Origin: Hydrangea macrophylla
Taxonomy: Eukaryota > Streptophyta > Magnoliopsida > Cornales > Hydrangeaceae
Reading direction: 5' to 3'
Assembly: GCA_033977485.1 (NCBI GenBank)
Contig: CM066989.1
Span: 95,995,887-96,059,886 of the forward strand
DNA length: 64,000 nt
This document shows positions 34,511-45,848 of this stretch, piece by piece. The notes beneath the pieces are model-generated. The model did not search any database, was not told the DNA's origin, and saw only the letters and a program-made list of their open reading frames with translations. A program made the translations under genes and the position numbers. How positions within the stretch are numbered: position 1 is the stretch's first letter; each line of letters starts with the position of its first letter.

Positions 34511-34805
34511 TGTGACGGAGTGGTTGATGAAAGATGAAGTGGTTGATGAAAGATGGTTTGGTTAGCAAGAGACACTTTGGGTTTGTAAATGATGTCGGAT
34601 GTTAGAAATGAATGGTAGTGGCATTAAGAATGTCTAGACGGGTCTCTTGAATTGTTTGTATTCCTATCGAATACGTAGTCGAGTACGCTACTAGTTATAA
34701 TTCGACGGTGAGAACGTAAAGATCCTAAAAGACATGTTGAAAGGTAGTAAATGTATTCCTATTGTGTTTTACTATATACGTTCCATTTGATTTAGATTAC
34801 TCACT

Positions 34806-34857
34806 CAGCTTTCATAAGCTGACGACGTTCATGTCGCTGGATATTCCCATGTCCAGC
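34806..34857 (+). other. Double hairpin in solo LTR D
   Basis: AGCTT-TCAT-AAGCT is followed by GCTGGATAT / ATGTCCAGC around a TCCC loop. The same arrangement is seen in B (about 5150-5191) and S1 (about 2970-3023). Confidence 0.55.
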
Positions 34858-36271
34858 TTATCCAGGTAAAGAGTACCCAGGTTATGAAGCTACAAAAGAA
34901 CGAATTATTGAAGAAGATTACACTGAAGATGACTATGGTTATGCTAGTTAGAGAAAAGACTAGCAGTTATCCTCTGTAAATGTTTTTGATTATAACCAGA
35001 AGACTTAGCATATATTTTGTAATAGTTTTGTAAGGCCGAGAGCCATAAGACTCTGATGTATTTATAATGATGTATTAACTAGCTAAGTACTTTGACTTCT
35101 CTTTGTAATATAATCCAGTAAGTAAATGATGGAGTGATCCTATTATTATATCGTTTAGTTATTATTAATTGGTCATGGACAATTCGGCACTACAACCAGT
35201 CACGCGCCTCAGGGTCCAAGATGAAAATTTTAAAATTTTTCCATATTTTGGCTACGCCGGGGTGTGACAGAAACGTTATAGTTTCAACTCACTATGCTGG
35301 TACACTTTGTGTATTAAACGGGACCGACTAGGGGTAATTATCTTTATACTGACTTATAAGATAATTAATACCTCATGGCTATCATGAGTGCTTATGCTCT
35401 AAATCCTAAGTTAATTTGTAGGCACGTGCATTTTGATATTTACACTTGGACCCCTAAAAGGGTGAGATCCTTAAATGGGTCAATATCTCATTAGATTGGG
35501 TGACAATGTTGATTGTGTGGTGGATATAAATTAATGATGGAAATCCATGTCTCAATTTTAGGATTGATGATATCCCCTTGAAAAAGCTTATAAGTTTTGA
35601 TTATGTCAAACCCTACAGGTGGATTTTGTATCCGACATATCAGATAAGTTAAGCAGAGGATCTCAAGGAATTTTAAGAGATTAATTAAATATGATTGTCA
35701 GTAATTAATGGATATCTGTGATCTTAACGTGGGGATATAATAAGCATTTAATAACATGGAGCTCGAAATATATTTTTGAGATAAGGGTAGGAGTGCAATT
35801 ATAATTCTTTAGTGGTATAAATTATAATTTATGGAAATAGGAATCTGATTCAATTCGAATTGGGGTTTCCTAATTCCACAAGGAAGCATATTCCTTATTG
35901 ACTTCTTATGTCCCTATCGTAGCCTATATATACGCTGCTTGGGCTCTCCTCTCAATTTGCGTTTTTCCATCAACAGTATTATAACTCGAAATAGAAAAGA
36001 GAGCGTAAAAGAGGGAGAGCAAAAAATAGTAAGGATTTTGATAGAGCCCACACTCAGTTCGATATTCTGGCAGCAAAGGAATACGGTAGAAGATATTGAG
36101 CTATTATCAAGCCCGTGTTCTCGATTCGTCTACTACAGCAATCCATTTTGCAGTTCAAGGTACCCTAGTTCTGCCCTTATATGGTTATTGTAGCTTTCAC
36201 GTAAATTTTTGCAGTACCAACATATACGCGCTATCAATGGATTCTGGGAACACAGTTTTCTTAACACATGT

Positions 36272-36895
36272 GTCGCCAGTGAGGGTTGAGCCCCTGATGA
36301 AATCTCTTAGCCTTCTTCAGAGGTGTATCAATTATATGGTAAGGGAAGCGATACAGTCGCTCAAACAGACTCGTGCATTCCCTCACTATCCAACTCCCTT
36401 GGACTAAGCTTAGAAAGTTCTTCTCCTGTTGATCCTTCTCATCTTGTAGGAAGTATTTATCAAGAAACCTACCTTTAAATGTTTTCCAAGTCCTTCTCCT
36501 TGCATCATCAACTCTAATGGTAGCTCTCTCAACCTCCCACTAGTCAGTGACATCATATGTCAACTAACACATGGCCAGACATTGCTTTTCTTGCTCAATG
36601 TACTCTATTGCTTCGAATATCAGCTCTATCTCCCAAAGCCACTATTTCGCTTTTCGCAGCTCAGTCATACCGTCAATCTTCTCTAGATGAAGAGCACAAA
36701 GTCATTCAAGTAACTTATCTCTGGTCTATCGCTGAGGTGTACCATGGTTGTTGTCGTGATGATTTTTAGTGGCATTGTGAGTAGCATGGTTATAAGTGGC
36801 ACTGACATGCTCCATGCATTGCATAAACATTTCAACACTCCAGTCGAGCCCACACCCTGAGGAATGGGTGCTCCTAAGCGGGCTTGTTGTCTCAT
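36272..36895 (-). pseudogene. gag: Gag N-terminal and capsid region of antisense gypsy element A
   Basis: On the minus strand the segment begins near 36895. It then shows YIEQEKQCLAMC and LTYDVTD with a TAG followed by WEVERATI, and next DDARRRTWKTFKGRFLDKYF. It continues with FLSLVQGS, TSLFERLYRFPYHIID and KKAKRFHQGLNPHW up to the insertion of solo LTR C. These are the usual Gag capsid motifs of plant gypsy elements. Several stops and frame changes are present, mainly in the first 300 bases. It continues at 31245. Confidence 0.85.
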
Positions 36896-37244
36896 GTTTT
36901 TGGCAATCAGTGTTCCATGTGATGTGTGCCTATATAAGAATCTATCAATTAGACGTCAATCACGCAGAGAAAGTAATATCGTAATATAACAACAGGGAGT
37001 ATATTAACAATTCTTTATCAGAGGCAACATCACAAACAGGAACAAGAATGAGATAACATCAGAGATAAACACAAAAGTGATCTTTCATAGATACTCAAAA
37101 AATGTTCTATGTAGTACACATTAGTCAAACTATGTACCGCAAAGTACATGAACTAGTACATATCTAGCTATAAAAACTAATTCCAAAATCACTACTAGTG
37201 GCTCACTATGTATACAAAAGAACTATAGTTAGTAGCTATTCATG
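36896..37244 (-). other. Probable leader of antisense element A, no gene seen
   Basis: AT-rich sequence between the start of antisense Gag and LTR E. No PBS or LTR end for element A was recognised. Confidence 0.4.
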
Positions 37245-40200
37245 TGTAGACACCCCATTTTGTCGGTTAACAGACTTAGGAGGCCACAAGCATGTCAAAC
37301 CTCGATGATTAGAAAGATCGAATTTTCAGAGATTGCCTCTAACTCTCAAGAAGTCAAAGAATTGGTAGAAATGACCAAAATGCCCCTAAAAGCCCAAAAC
37401 ACTTTGGATTGGCCCAGAATATCAGAAATCATTCGATGTCATTTAAAATAAAATGAAAAGTATTTTAAAAGAGAAATATTTGAAATCGTCAGCTCCCAGA
37501 GACCCCTGGAAGTCTCGGAAGTTCCCGGAAAGTCCCTATTGACCGGTTGACCAAGTTTGACCAAGATTTGACCAAAATTATCTAAATTCGACCAAAATTA
37601 TCTAAATTCATCCTAAATCATGTGAAAAGTCTTAAAATATGTGTTTAAAAAAAATCAGACAAAAACGTCAGTCTCCGGAGGCTCCCAGAACTTTCCAGAA
37701 TTTCGTGGAAGTGCATTGTTTGACTGATTGATTGCAAGTTTGACCAAAAGTCAAAGTTGCCTTTTCAACGTTGAATTTTTTTTTATCAAATTCTAGAGGT
37801 CAATAGCTTTCTAGCGATATATCGCACATAATTTTGGGACTTAAAAAACGAATTTGTTTTGAATTTCTAAAGGTAAAAAATGCGATCTAATTAGCTTTTA
37901 TCGCGAATACCACAACTTTAAAAAACAATTTATAGAAATTCGACCTCAATAGCTTTCCAATGGTATATCACAATCTCAATTTGGATTTCGTATGAATTTT
38001 CTGTGAATTTCGGACGAAATAGGGTCGTTTCACGAATTTTGGGAGTTCTGGGGACCAAAATGCAAATTTTGGTCAACGGGGGGTTGACTCCAGTGGCCCA
38101 CTACCGCAGCGGCAGTGGCCGAGTGTTGCGCCGGCACTCTCAGTCATTTTTCATTTTTTTTTTGTAATTTTTATTTAATTTTTGGGTTCTAAATCAAATT
38201 TTCAACAAACAAAACGACATTGTTTTGATTATTCCGGGATTTTGGACCAATTGGAGACTTTCTAAAACCCAAATTACCTCCACAAATTGGCCTATAAATG
38301 AGACCGATTTTCTTCCATTTGGGGAGGACTTGGAAGCCATTAGAGAGAGATATAGAGAGTTAGGGAGAAATAGAGAGAGGAGTGGAGATTTTCTTCTTCA
38401 AAATTCAATCCAAATGTGAGTTTTAATTAGTTTTCTCCAAACTAAACTTGTGTTTTCAAGCTTTCAATCCATTTTTTATTTACATTCTTTGAGTTTTCAA
38501 TGAGTTAGAGAGTGATGAACACACCTATATACACATGTATAAGAGGTTCAATGCTTGTTGTTCCATCATTGATAAACTATTGATTATATGCTTGTTTTTC
38601 TTTCCTAATCCCATTTCTTTTTGTTTCTCTTTATCATACTTGCATTCCCTTCTGAACCTCATTTCTATTTTGATTTTTTTTGTACATTTGCATAATCTTT
38701 TCTCAACCTCCATTTCTATTTTGGTTCCCTTTCATTTGCATAATATATTCCTCATCTTATTTCTATTTTGATTTTTTTGTCATTTGCATCATCTCTCCCT
38801 CAACCTCATTTCTATTTTGATTTCTTCTTCTTCCAAGTTCTAAGTGGTCACATAGTCATCTCAAGTGTTTGAGTTCATGCTTTGAACATTCATTTCAAAC
38901 CCCCATTCAAAAACCCAAACTCTTTTCCAAAAACTAAATGGATTTTCTTAACAGTGATGCAAAACAGTGAATGATCTGAGTTCAAAGATTTTTCTAGAAT
39001 TAAATACTTAAGGTATTGAGGCAAGGCTATTTGGAAAATCTTCCTGACACATTATAGTTTACCCCAATTTTACCTCATTAATTTAAGAAATGTGAAAATG
39101 TGTTTTCTGTATTTTAGAATTTCTTATTCATAATCTGCCTCTATTCTCACAGAATGTTTACCTGACTTCTTGCACTTATTCTGGACATTTTCATCACTGT
39201 ACATACATCTTTTCTATTTTTTTTATATAAAATTTGGGTGTCTTAGGGAACTTTTGGTGTATAATGGGCCATCAGAAAATCTTCCTTTGATTTATAAAAA
39301 ATCATACAAAATCAGTCAATAGTGCAGTCCCTGTTTCTGAGTCATGTGTACATTCTGATTCATCTCTCTTAATCTGTAATAGCTATTGTAGTTTGGCTTT
39401 TTGTATGATTTAGCAGACACATTAAGGGTTATCCATGATTTTCCCCACTTTAACCAAAGCTTCTTAAGTATTTGTGGCGGATTTTACAAAATCAGTTCAC
39501 TATTCTGGACACTATTCACTGATTGTTGATTTTGATTCTTATGTCTTAATATGATATTCTCATGCCTCATTTGTCATGCATACAAAGAACATCTTTTTTC
39601 CATGATTATTAACATTCTATGTTCTCATACATACCATGTATCATCTATTGTCTTATGTATCATACTTCCATGGATTCTTGAGTTTGGTTTCCAAATAAAA
39701 CCATGTTTGCAAATGATTTTGGAAGTGCTTGATGATGAGTTTGGAATAGATGTTCCAAGTGGTTTGAATCTTCATCCAAGACCTACAAAAATTATTTCAA
39801 AACATCCATTTCAAAACCTCTATAAACCCCTCATTTTGATTTCAAGAAATAAAACATTTGTTTTCCTCAAAAATCTTCAAAACAGTGAGTTATCCAACTT
39901 TAAAATGTCATTCTGAGTTCAATACTCAATGGATGATTGCAAGACCACCTGGAAAGTCTTCCTAACTCATTAAAAAACATCCATGATTTTTTATTTGATT
40001 TAAAAACACTTGGAAGGGTTCCATTTTGACCCAAACATTACTTTCAGACATTCTGTTTTCTCTGTCACAGCATCTTAGTTGACTTTCTACTTGTTTTTCA
40101 GAAAACGTTTACAAGCAAGTGGTCCCAACTCATTTTTATCTTGAACGTCAGTGTCTTATGGAACTTTCTGTATAATATGGGCTTCCTAACATTTTGTTTT

Positions 40201-40682
40201 CATTTTCTAAGATTTTTCTATATTTCAGTCGACAATACGGATTCTGTTTTTGAGCAACCTCTCTTGTTTATATGATTTCTCTCAATCTGTAACTTCAATA
40301 GTGATTTGGATTTATGATATGTGTTCTAGACACAATAAGGATGATATCCATAAAAAATCATAAGTTAAAAACATTCCTAACCCCACTTTTCCATTTTTAC
40401 AAAATCAGCTCACTGTTCTGTCCACTATTCACAGCAAGCATGCTTCAACTTTTATTCTTTGATTAGATGTTTACATGCATTCCAAATTAGCTCATGTCTT
40501 AGGATGTTGTTCATACTACATTTGTACATATCCTAAAATGACATTCTCCATGCATTCATGCGTACTTTAGAATTTCAAGTCATTTTAGAAACTCCATGTA
40601 CACAAACACACTACAACCTTTGCACATTCTAGGATCATACATTCCATCCATGCGATTTGGGGTTTTTGTGACTCCTAATCTA
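37245..40682 (+). mobile_element. Ogre-like LTR E, first segment
   Basis: Starts TGTAGACACCCC and is an inverted paralogue of 48600-51229. It is interrupted at 40682-40688 by copia element F (TSD AGAAG at 40683-40687) and resumes at 53900. It has a TATAAA box at 38293 and a small GCCGGCAC-type GC-rich inverted-repeat patch at 38100-38146. There is no PBS, gag or pol, so it is probably a solo LTR, but the right end is deleted and its TSD cannot be checked. A repeated motif family (CATTTCTATTTTGATT) occurs at 38600-38830. Confidence 0.8.
38293..38298 (+). promoter_or_regulatory. Putative TATA box of LTR E
   Basis: TATAAA in GGCC-TATAAA-TGAG. The inverted paralogue has TATTTAAA in the same GGCC context (50178-50185, minus strand). 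Confidence 0.5.
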
Positions 40683-40687
40683 AGAAG

Positions 40688-42179
40688 TGTTGGGTTTATG
40701 CCCTCAAACCATTACTTTATGTATGAGACATTAGCATTTTAATATATGGATATCAGTTTTACATTTCATTACGTTTCTTTCGTGAGATGATTGTCAATCC
40801 TTAAGTATCATAGCAGGTAATTCGTGTGTGTATGAGATACATATAATTGAGATACGAATTACCATCCTTTGATACTTAAAGCTTGTCACAGTGGATGATG
40901 AGACTGGATATCTCATCAGGTATACACTATAGCATAATTAACTACCATTGGATGGAGTGATTAATCTCAATCACTAGAGTGTCACTCTTAGTTAATATGC
41001 TAGTGCTTATAGTGCATTGACGGACCTGAGCTTTCCTATTGACACTTAATGCGGTCAAACAGTCAATAGGAACTCATAACTTGTATAAGGTACGTGTTCT
41101 CAATCTTGCGACGATTATGAACACAGACTGTGGATATGGCTGTTTTGACATACCAATCAGTGAGGTCTATAGAAGATCAACACATGGGTATTTTGGGTAT
41201 ATCATGTTCATAGGGTTGTGAACATATATTGTCAAGACAGAATCTACACTCTGTTTAAGAGTAAGCAATCCCTTGAGAATGTCACCAAGTCGATTACTGA
41301 GTACTGCAGTCTTGTTGATATGAGTTATCAACATGTTTGGTAATCATGAGACGTGAATGGGACTCAAGGAATACAAGAAGTAATCATGATTCAGGTTGTC
41401 AGTAATAGTTATCCGACTACCTGAATATGATTATGAATGCTGAAGGTAGAGGGACATTAGTACAACATACAAGTCTAGTTATCGCTTCGGATATGTTCTT
41501 TTGTGTTGGAGTTCAGTTATCGTTTTATAGTGGAGTAAACGTTAACTGACCAGTTAGTTAGTTTGCTGATCAAAGAGTTTGGTCACGATAATTAACAAAC
41601 TGGTCTGAGCCAACAATAGAGAGCCTAGGAGGTCCCGCTCTTAGCTTTGCTAGGAAGCTTGGAAGGGTACATGAGGATCATGTCAAGACAGGTTCGATTG
41701 ATTAAAGGAGTCTCGTTCGATTGAAGTCTAGGCAGGTTCGATTGCTCGAGGATTGTTCGATCGATTGAATACACTTCGATCGCTGGAAGGTTAGGTCGTT
41801 TCTGGGAATCAATTAATAGGGCAGTTGCGTACTGAATGTTTTTTAATAGTCATTTTTATATGTAGAAGCTGCAGAATCTATTTAGGTTTCCCTAAACCTT
41901 CCCTATCCTCCCTATTAGGGTTCCCACGAACCCTACTCCTTCCGGCAGACATCCACAGGAGTCATAAGAGTGAAGACAGACTAATGGAAGTTACTGCACC
42001 ATCGAGGAGAAAGAAGCTTTTAGAATTGGGTTCAAGACCTGAGGTAAATTTCTTTTCCCTCTTGTTAGTACGCATCTATGGAATTGACGGGTAGTAGATC
42101 CTCGTATACCAATAAGTTTTTATAACTTGACTTTTCTGCTGTGCGTTTAAACTTTTAATTTAAACTGGTTTTTCCATCA
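40688..42179 (+). mobile_element. Copia element F, 5' LTR
   Basis: Begins TGTTGGGTTTATGCCC and ends TTTCCATCA two bases before the PBS. It is about 93-95% similar by eye to 52393-53899. It contains a degenerate CGATCGA palindrome cluster at 41691-41790 and a good 5' splice-site sequence, GAG|GTAAAT, at 42044. No clear TATA box was seen apart from ATTAATA near 41813. Confidence 0.92.
41691..41790. repeat. Degenerate TTCGATCGATCGAA cluster in F 5' LTR
   Basis: Five CGATTGA, CGATCGATTGAA or CGATCGC variants lie within 100 bp. The 3' LTR (53395-53506) retains more complete copies. Confidence 0.75.
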
Positions 42180-42181
42180 AA

Positions 42182-42194
42182 TGGTATCAGAGCC
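42182..42194 (+). other. Primer-binding site of copia F (tRNA-iMet)
   Basis: TGGTATCAGAGCC lies two bases after the LTR end, complementary to the 3' end of initiator tRNA-Met. Confidence 0.92.
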
Positions 42195-42319
42195 ACGCTC
42201 GTTTGGATCTATTGATGCGTTTTGGATCACTAGTTTTGATTTGCATGTAGACTTTAGGACTGTCTGCAGTGTTGTCGCAGTAGAATACAAATCTGTGATT
42301 GCATTGGATGCATGTTGGA

Positions 42320-42623
42320 TTCGATCGATCGAAGTAGGTTCGATCGATCGAAGATGTACTCAAGCGATCGAACAGGTTTCAATCTATCGAACATTGGATA
42401 TGTTCGATCGATCGAATGGCATTCGATCGGTCGAGACAGATTCTCTGCCAGGTTGTTCTTTTCACAGTTTTAAATGTTTTAAAAATTATATGCTTTAATT
42501 TTAAATTATTCTATAAAATTTTTTTCTTTTCAAATTATTCTGTGAAATAGAAATTTCAAGCGATTGAACAGTGTTCAATCGATCGAAGGTTCAAGCGATC
42601 GAACGGTCTTCGATCGATCGAAC
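42320..42623. repeat. TTCGATCGATCGAA palindrome arrays in F leader
   Basis: About eight palindromes (CGATCGATCGA and degenerate forms) lie in 42320-42435, spaced about 18-25 bp, and four more in 42555-42623. The other two copies keep the arrays at 54313-54432 plus 54543-54613, and at 60005-60123 plus 60237-60303. Confidence 0.92.
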
Positions 42624-43269
42624 TGTGACAGTGAAGTTAGATGCTGTTTTAAGTTCTAATTTTAGTATATAAAGAGTTTATATATTGTGTGAATCAATTA
42701 GCGGTTCCAATTGTTATATATGCGTGGATGTGTGTACGACTAACCTTTTTTGCAGCAAGCTTAGTCTCTATCTCCCATGGCACCAAGACTTTTAAATTTT
42801 GTATTTAATTGTTTGAGATTGGTGTATATTTTGTTTTATTACTGGTTTGGTTTAAGGCTTATGTAAAGGGCGCTACGACTTCAATCCTATGAAAAGGAAA
42901 GTCACACCGGTTTCCCTAGCCTTTTATATTATAGTTGTTTTTTCTATTTCTAGATAAATTGTAAGCTTCGAAAGAAGCATAGGACCAATGTATTAGAATT
43001 AGAAATTCCATGGAGATGGAGCAAGCCGTTGTCCATGAAGATGTAGCTAGAGGCGACCAAACCAAGAAGGAGGTTCTATGGAGATAGAGCCATGGGAGAT
43101 AGAGGCATATGAATGCCTTTGTTTCATTTTAGTTTTTTTTTGTTTTATGTGCTTGGTTTGTGATTGGCGTTTTATATTGTTACTACTTGTATGCACATAA
43201 AACAAGTTTTCTAAAATAAAATTCAAAAACCATTTCAACGCAGTAGTAAACATTGGATGTTTATGGGTA

Positions 43270-43470
43270 ATGTGTGGAAACAATTTTTTCAAAAAGAAAA
43301 ATCCTTATTTACTAAATCTAGTGGGAAAGGGTCTTATTAATAACACCCACGATCTTCCATTAATGGTTCACTGTAAGATGAGTGTTGCATTCTGTGTCAC
43401 CTCGCCATGGGTGATCATTCCATATGGAGGGTGCATTACTCATTGGTTACTAGATGTGAACTTCCTTTGA
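43270..43470 (+). CDS. 66-codon leader ORF of copia F (uncertain)
   Basis: ATG to stop, beginning MCGNNFFKK and ending HWLLDVNFL. An ORF of exactly the same length is intact in the two other copies (55273-55473, 60954-61154) although all their pol genes are broken. The changes between copies are largely amino-acid changing, so selection is not obvious. It has no recognised domain and lies in the presumed leader intron. It may be chance. Confidence 0.25.
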   Translation: MCGNNFFKKKNPYLLNLVGKGLINNTHDLPLMVHCKMSVAFCVTSPWVIIPYGGCITHWLLDVNFL

Positions 43471-43843
43471 TAGGATAAATCAGACATGTTAGAGGGTGAC
43501 CACCACACGGAGGCGCTACTTAAGACGGTTGTGATTAGATCTTAGTTAATGGTACACACTAGCTAAACTATGGATAAGGGATCCCACATAGGGCATTATT
43601 TAGAAACTTAGAGATCAAAAAGGTTCGGGAGTCATAACTTGTTTTGCAAGAGTTTCATAGCGGACAAGTCATGATTAATTGAAAGATCGAACATTGACCA
43701 CCACACGGAGGCTTTAATCTTTCATTTCGATATTCCGGCGACTTTTTTTTAAAATAAGAGTTTTATTTAAGGATTCTTTTATTTCAAACTGTCAAATTCT
43801 GATATCCATATTTATTTTGTTTGTTTGATTTTCAGTAATCATA

Positions 43844-44524
43844 ATGTCTGGATCTGCATTTAGTCCACTTGGTACCATACTCACTCAAAACAAGTTAACT
43901 GGAAATAGCTACACTGAATGGAAACGTAACCTTGACATCGTGTTAACTGCGGAGGATCACATATATGTCCTCACCACCCCAAGCCCTAAAGAACCCGCGA
44001 TAAATGGTTCGGCAGCTGCCAGACGCGAGTTCGACAAATGGAAGAAGTCGAATGGAATAGCTCGTTGCTACATTCTGGCCTCAATGGATGGCGTGTTGCG
44101 ACACCAATTCCAATCGAACGATTCTACCAGTGACATTATCACATCCCTGAAAAAGATGTTTGGGGAGCATGGAATGCCTGCCAGACAGGTAGCCATGCAG
44201 AAGGTAATGAGTGCAAAGATGTCGGAAGGGACTCCAGTTAAGGAACATGTTTTAAAAATTATTGGTTATTTGAACAAGCTGGAGACCCTAGGTGCCAACA
44301 TCGATGCACAAACCCAAGTTGATATGATCCTCAATTCACTGTCGCCTTCATTCGCTCAATTCAAACTTAATTATAATATGAATCGAATGAATTTCTCAAT
44401 GAGCGAATTAATGGGTTCTTTACACACAGCGGAAGGGGTGATCAAGCCTGGGGTCAACGTTTTGAACGTTGAGAAAAGTGCTTCTTCTTCCCGATCTACA
44501 CTGAAAGGAAAGAAAGGGAAGATT
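43844..44524 (+). pseudogene. gag: Copia F Gag, N-terminal part
   Basis: Starts MSGSAFSPLG just after the acceptor site. It shows the copia Gag (UBN2-type) motifs YTEWKRNL, RREFDKWKKSN, RCYILASM, a MFGEHG block, MSEGTPVKEHVLK, LNSLSPSF and FKLNYNMNRM. It is intact over about 226 codons, then is cut at 44524 by solo LTR insertion. The zinc knuckle resumes at 45844. It forms the particle shell in intact relatives. Confidence 0.93.
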
Positions 44525-45848
44525 TGTTAGGGATATATACTCAAAGCCATGCTTTATGTAGTTGATTTATTATTCATTTAATAAAATCAGTTAATCCATT
44601 TTTTATGAGAATCTGTGGGGCAATATTTGCATTATATTGTTTATTTAATATTATGCATGTGTGTCTTTCACTCTACATAGTAAGTGGTTTGGTATGTAGA
44701 GTTTGGCTTGCACATGGAAGATCAGACCATCGGATCTTGTAGAATGTAAGATTTTGGTTTACAGTCTTAGATGGATTGGACAAACCATCAGTAGGACTGC
44801 AGCATGGTGTTGTAGTAGGTTTGTCTTGCCTACGGAAAACGGTATAGTTTCAACTCACTATGCTGGTACACTTTGTGTATTAAACGGGACTGACTTGGGG
44901 TAATTATCTTTATACTGACTTATAAGATAATTAATACCTCATGGCTATTATGAGTGCTTATGCTCTAAATCCTAAGTTAATTTGTAGACACGTACATTTG
45001 ATATTTACACTTTGATCCCTAAAAGGGTGAGATCCTTAAATGGGTCAATGTCTCATTGGATTGGGTGGCAATATTAATTATGTGGTGGATACTAATTAAT
45101 GATGGAATCCATGTCTCAATTTTGGGATTGATGATATCCCCTTGAGAAAGGTTATAAGTTTTGATTATGTCAAACCCTGCAGGTGGAATTTGTATCCGAC
45201 ATATCAGATAAGTTAAGCAGAGGATCTCAAGGAATTTTAAGAGATTAATTAAATATGATTGTCAGTAATTTTATTTAATTAATGGATATCTGTAATCTTA
45301 ACATGGGGAGATAATAAGCATTTAATAACATGGAGCTCGAAATATATTTTTGAGATAAGGGTAGGAGTGCAATTATAATTCTGTAGTGGTATGAATTATA
45401 ATTTATGGAAATAGGAATCTGATTCAATTCGTAGTAGGGTTTCCTAATTCCATAAGGAAGCCTATTCCTTATTAACTTCTTATGGTTCCTATCGTATCCT
45501 ATATATATGCTGCTTTGGCTCTCTCCTCAGTTTGCGTTTTTTCATCAAGAGTACTATAACTCGGAATAGAAAAGAGAGCGTAAAAAGAGAGAGCAGAAAC
45601 ATAAAGGATTTCGAAGGAGCCCACACTCAGTTCGATATTCTGGCAGCAAAGGAATACGGTAGAAGATCGTGAGCTGTTATCGAGCCCGTGTTCTCGATTC
45701 GTCTACTACAGCAATCCGTTTTAGCAGTTTAAGGTAACCCTAGTTCCGCCCTTGTAGGGTTATTGTAGTTTTCACGTATTTTTTTTTTGCAGTACCAACT
45801 TATACGCGCTGTCAATGGATTATGGGAACGCAGTTTCCTAACAAGTAG
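44520..45848 (+). mobile_element. Copia-type solo LTR (C family, 44525-45843) in F gag
   Basis: Starts TGTTAGGG and ends CCTAACA, 1319 bp, highly similar to solo LTR C. Flanks are AGATT and AGTAG. Comparison with the uninterrupted copy at 62200 suggests an AGAAG duplication that has since mutated. It has a TATATATA box at 45500-45507. No coding sequence was found. Confidence 0.9.

Larger units (their letters stand above)
31558..35274 (+). mobile_element. Gypsy-type solo LTR D (31563-35269) with TSD GAAAC
   Basis: Begins TGTAATGCCTG and ends GGGGTGTGACA, with GAAAC at 31558-31562 and 35270-35274. The uninterrupted paralogue at about 44840 confirms the site. At 3.7 kb it is a large solo LTR. 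It has a TATATAAG box at 31988, a 92-bp minisatellite at 33232-34510, and a double hairpin near 34806-34857. Its end is related to those of S1 and B. No coding sequence was found; translated frames within the minisatellite are artefacts. Confidence 0.92.
31241..36271 (+). mobile_element. Copia-type solo LTR C (31246-36266) with TSD CATGT
   Basis: Begins TGTTAGGG at 31246, ends CTTAACA at 36266, and is flanked by CATGT on both sides. Without the nested LTR D (31563-35269) it is about 1.3 kb and matches solo LTR 44525-45843 over its length. It has a TATATATA box at 35935. Removing it restores continuity of antisense Gag of element A. No coding sequence was found. Confidence 0.92.
42044..43835 (+). 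other. Candidate leader intron of copia F
   Basis: A 5' splice site (GAG|GTAAAT, GT at 42044-42045) lies in the LTR. A strong 3' splice site (TTTGTTTGATTTTCAG, AG at 43834-43835) lies 8 nt before the gag ATG. The 3' site is kept in the third copy (61518), and as TTTTTAG in the second (55837). Splicing would remove the PBS, the palindrome arrays and the 66-codon leader ORF. Another acceptor-like site, with GACTAAC and TTTTTTGCAG, lies at 42737-42755. This is an inference from sequence only. Confidence 0.4.

Noticed and set aside
33136..34568. Long minus-strand reading frames with repeated RHEEPK-like peptides
   Set aside because: They are translations of the 92-bp minisatellite. The unit is not a multiple of three and the frames continue only because the repeat lacks stops.
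41825..42094. 89-codon frame spanning part of the copia LTR
   Set aside because: It is LTR sequence and the start differs in the 3' LTR copy (53578). It includes the candidate splice donor, so it is more likely untranslated.
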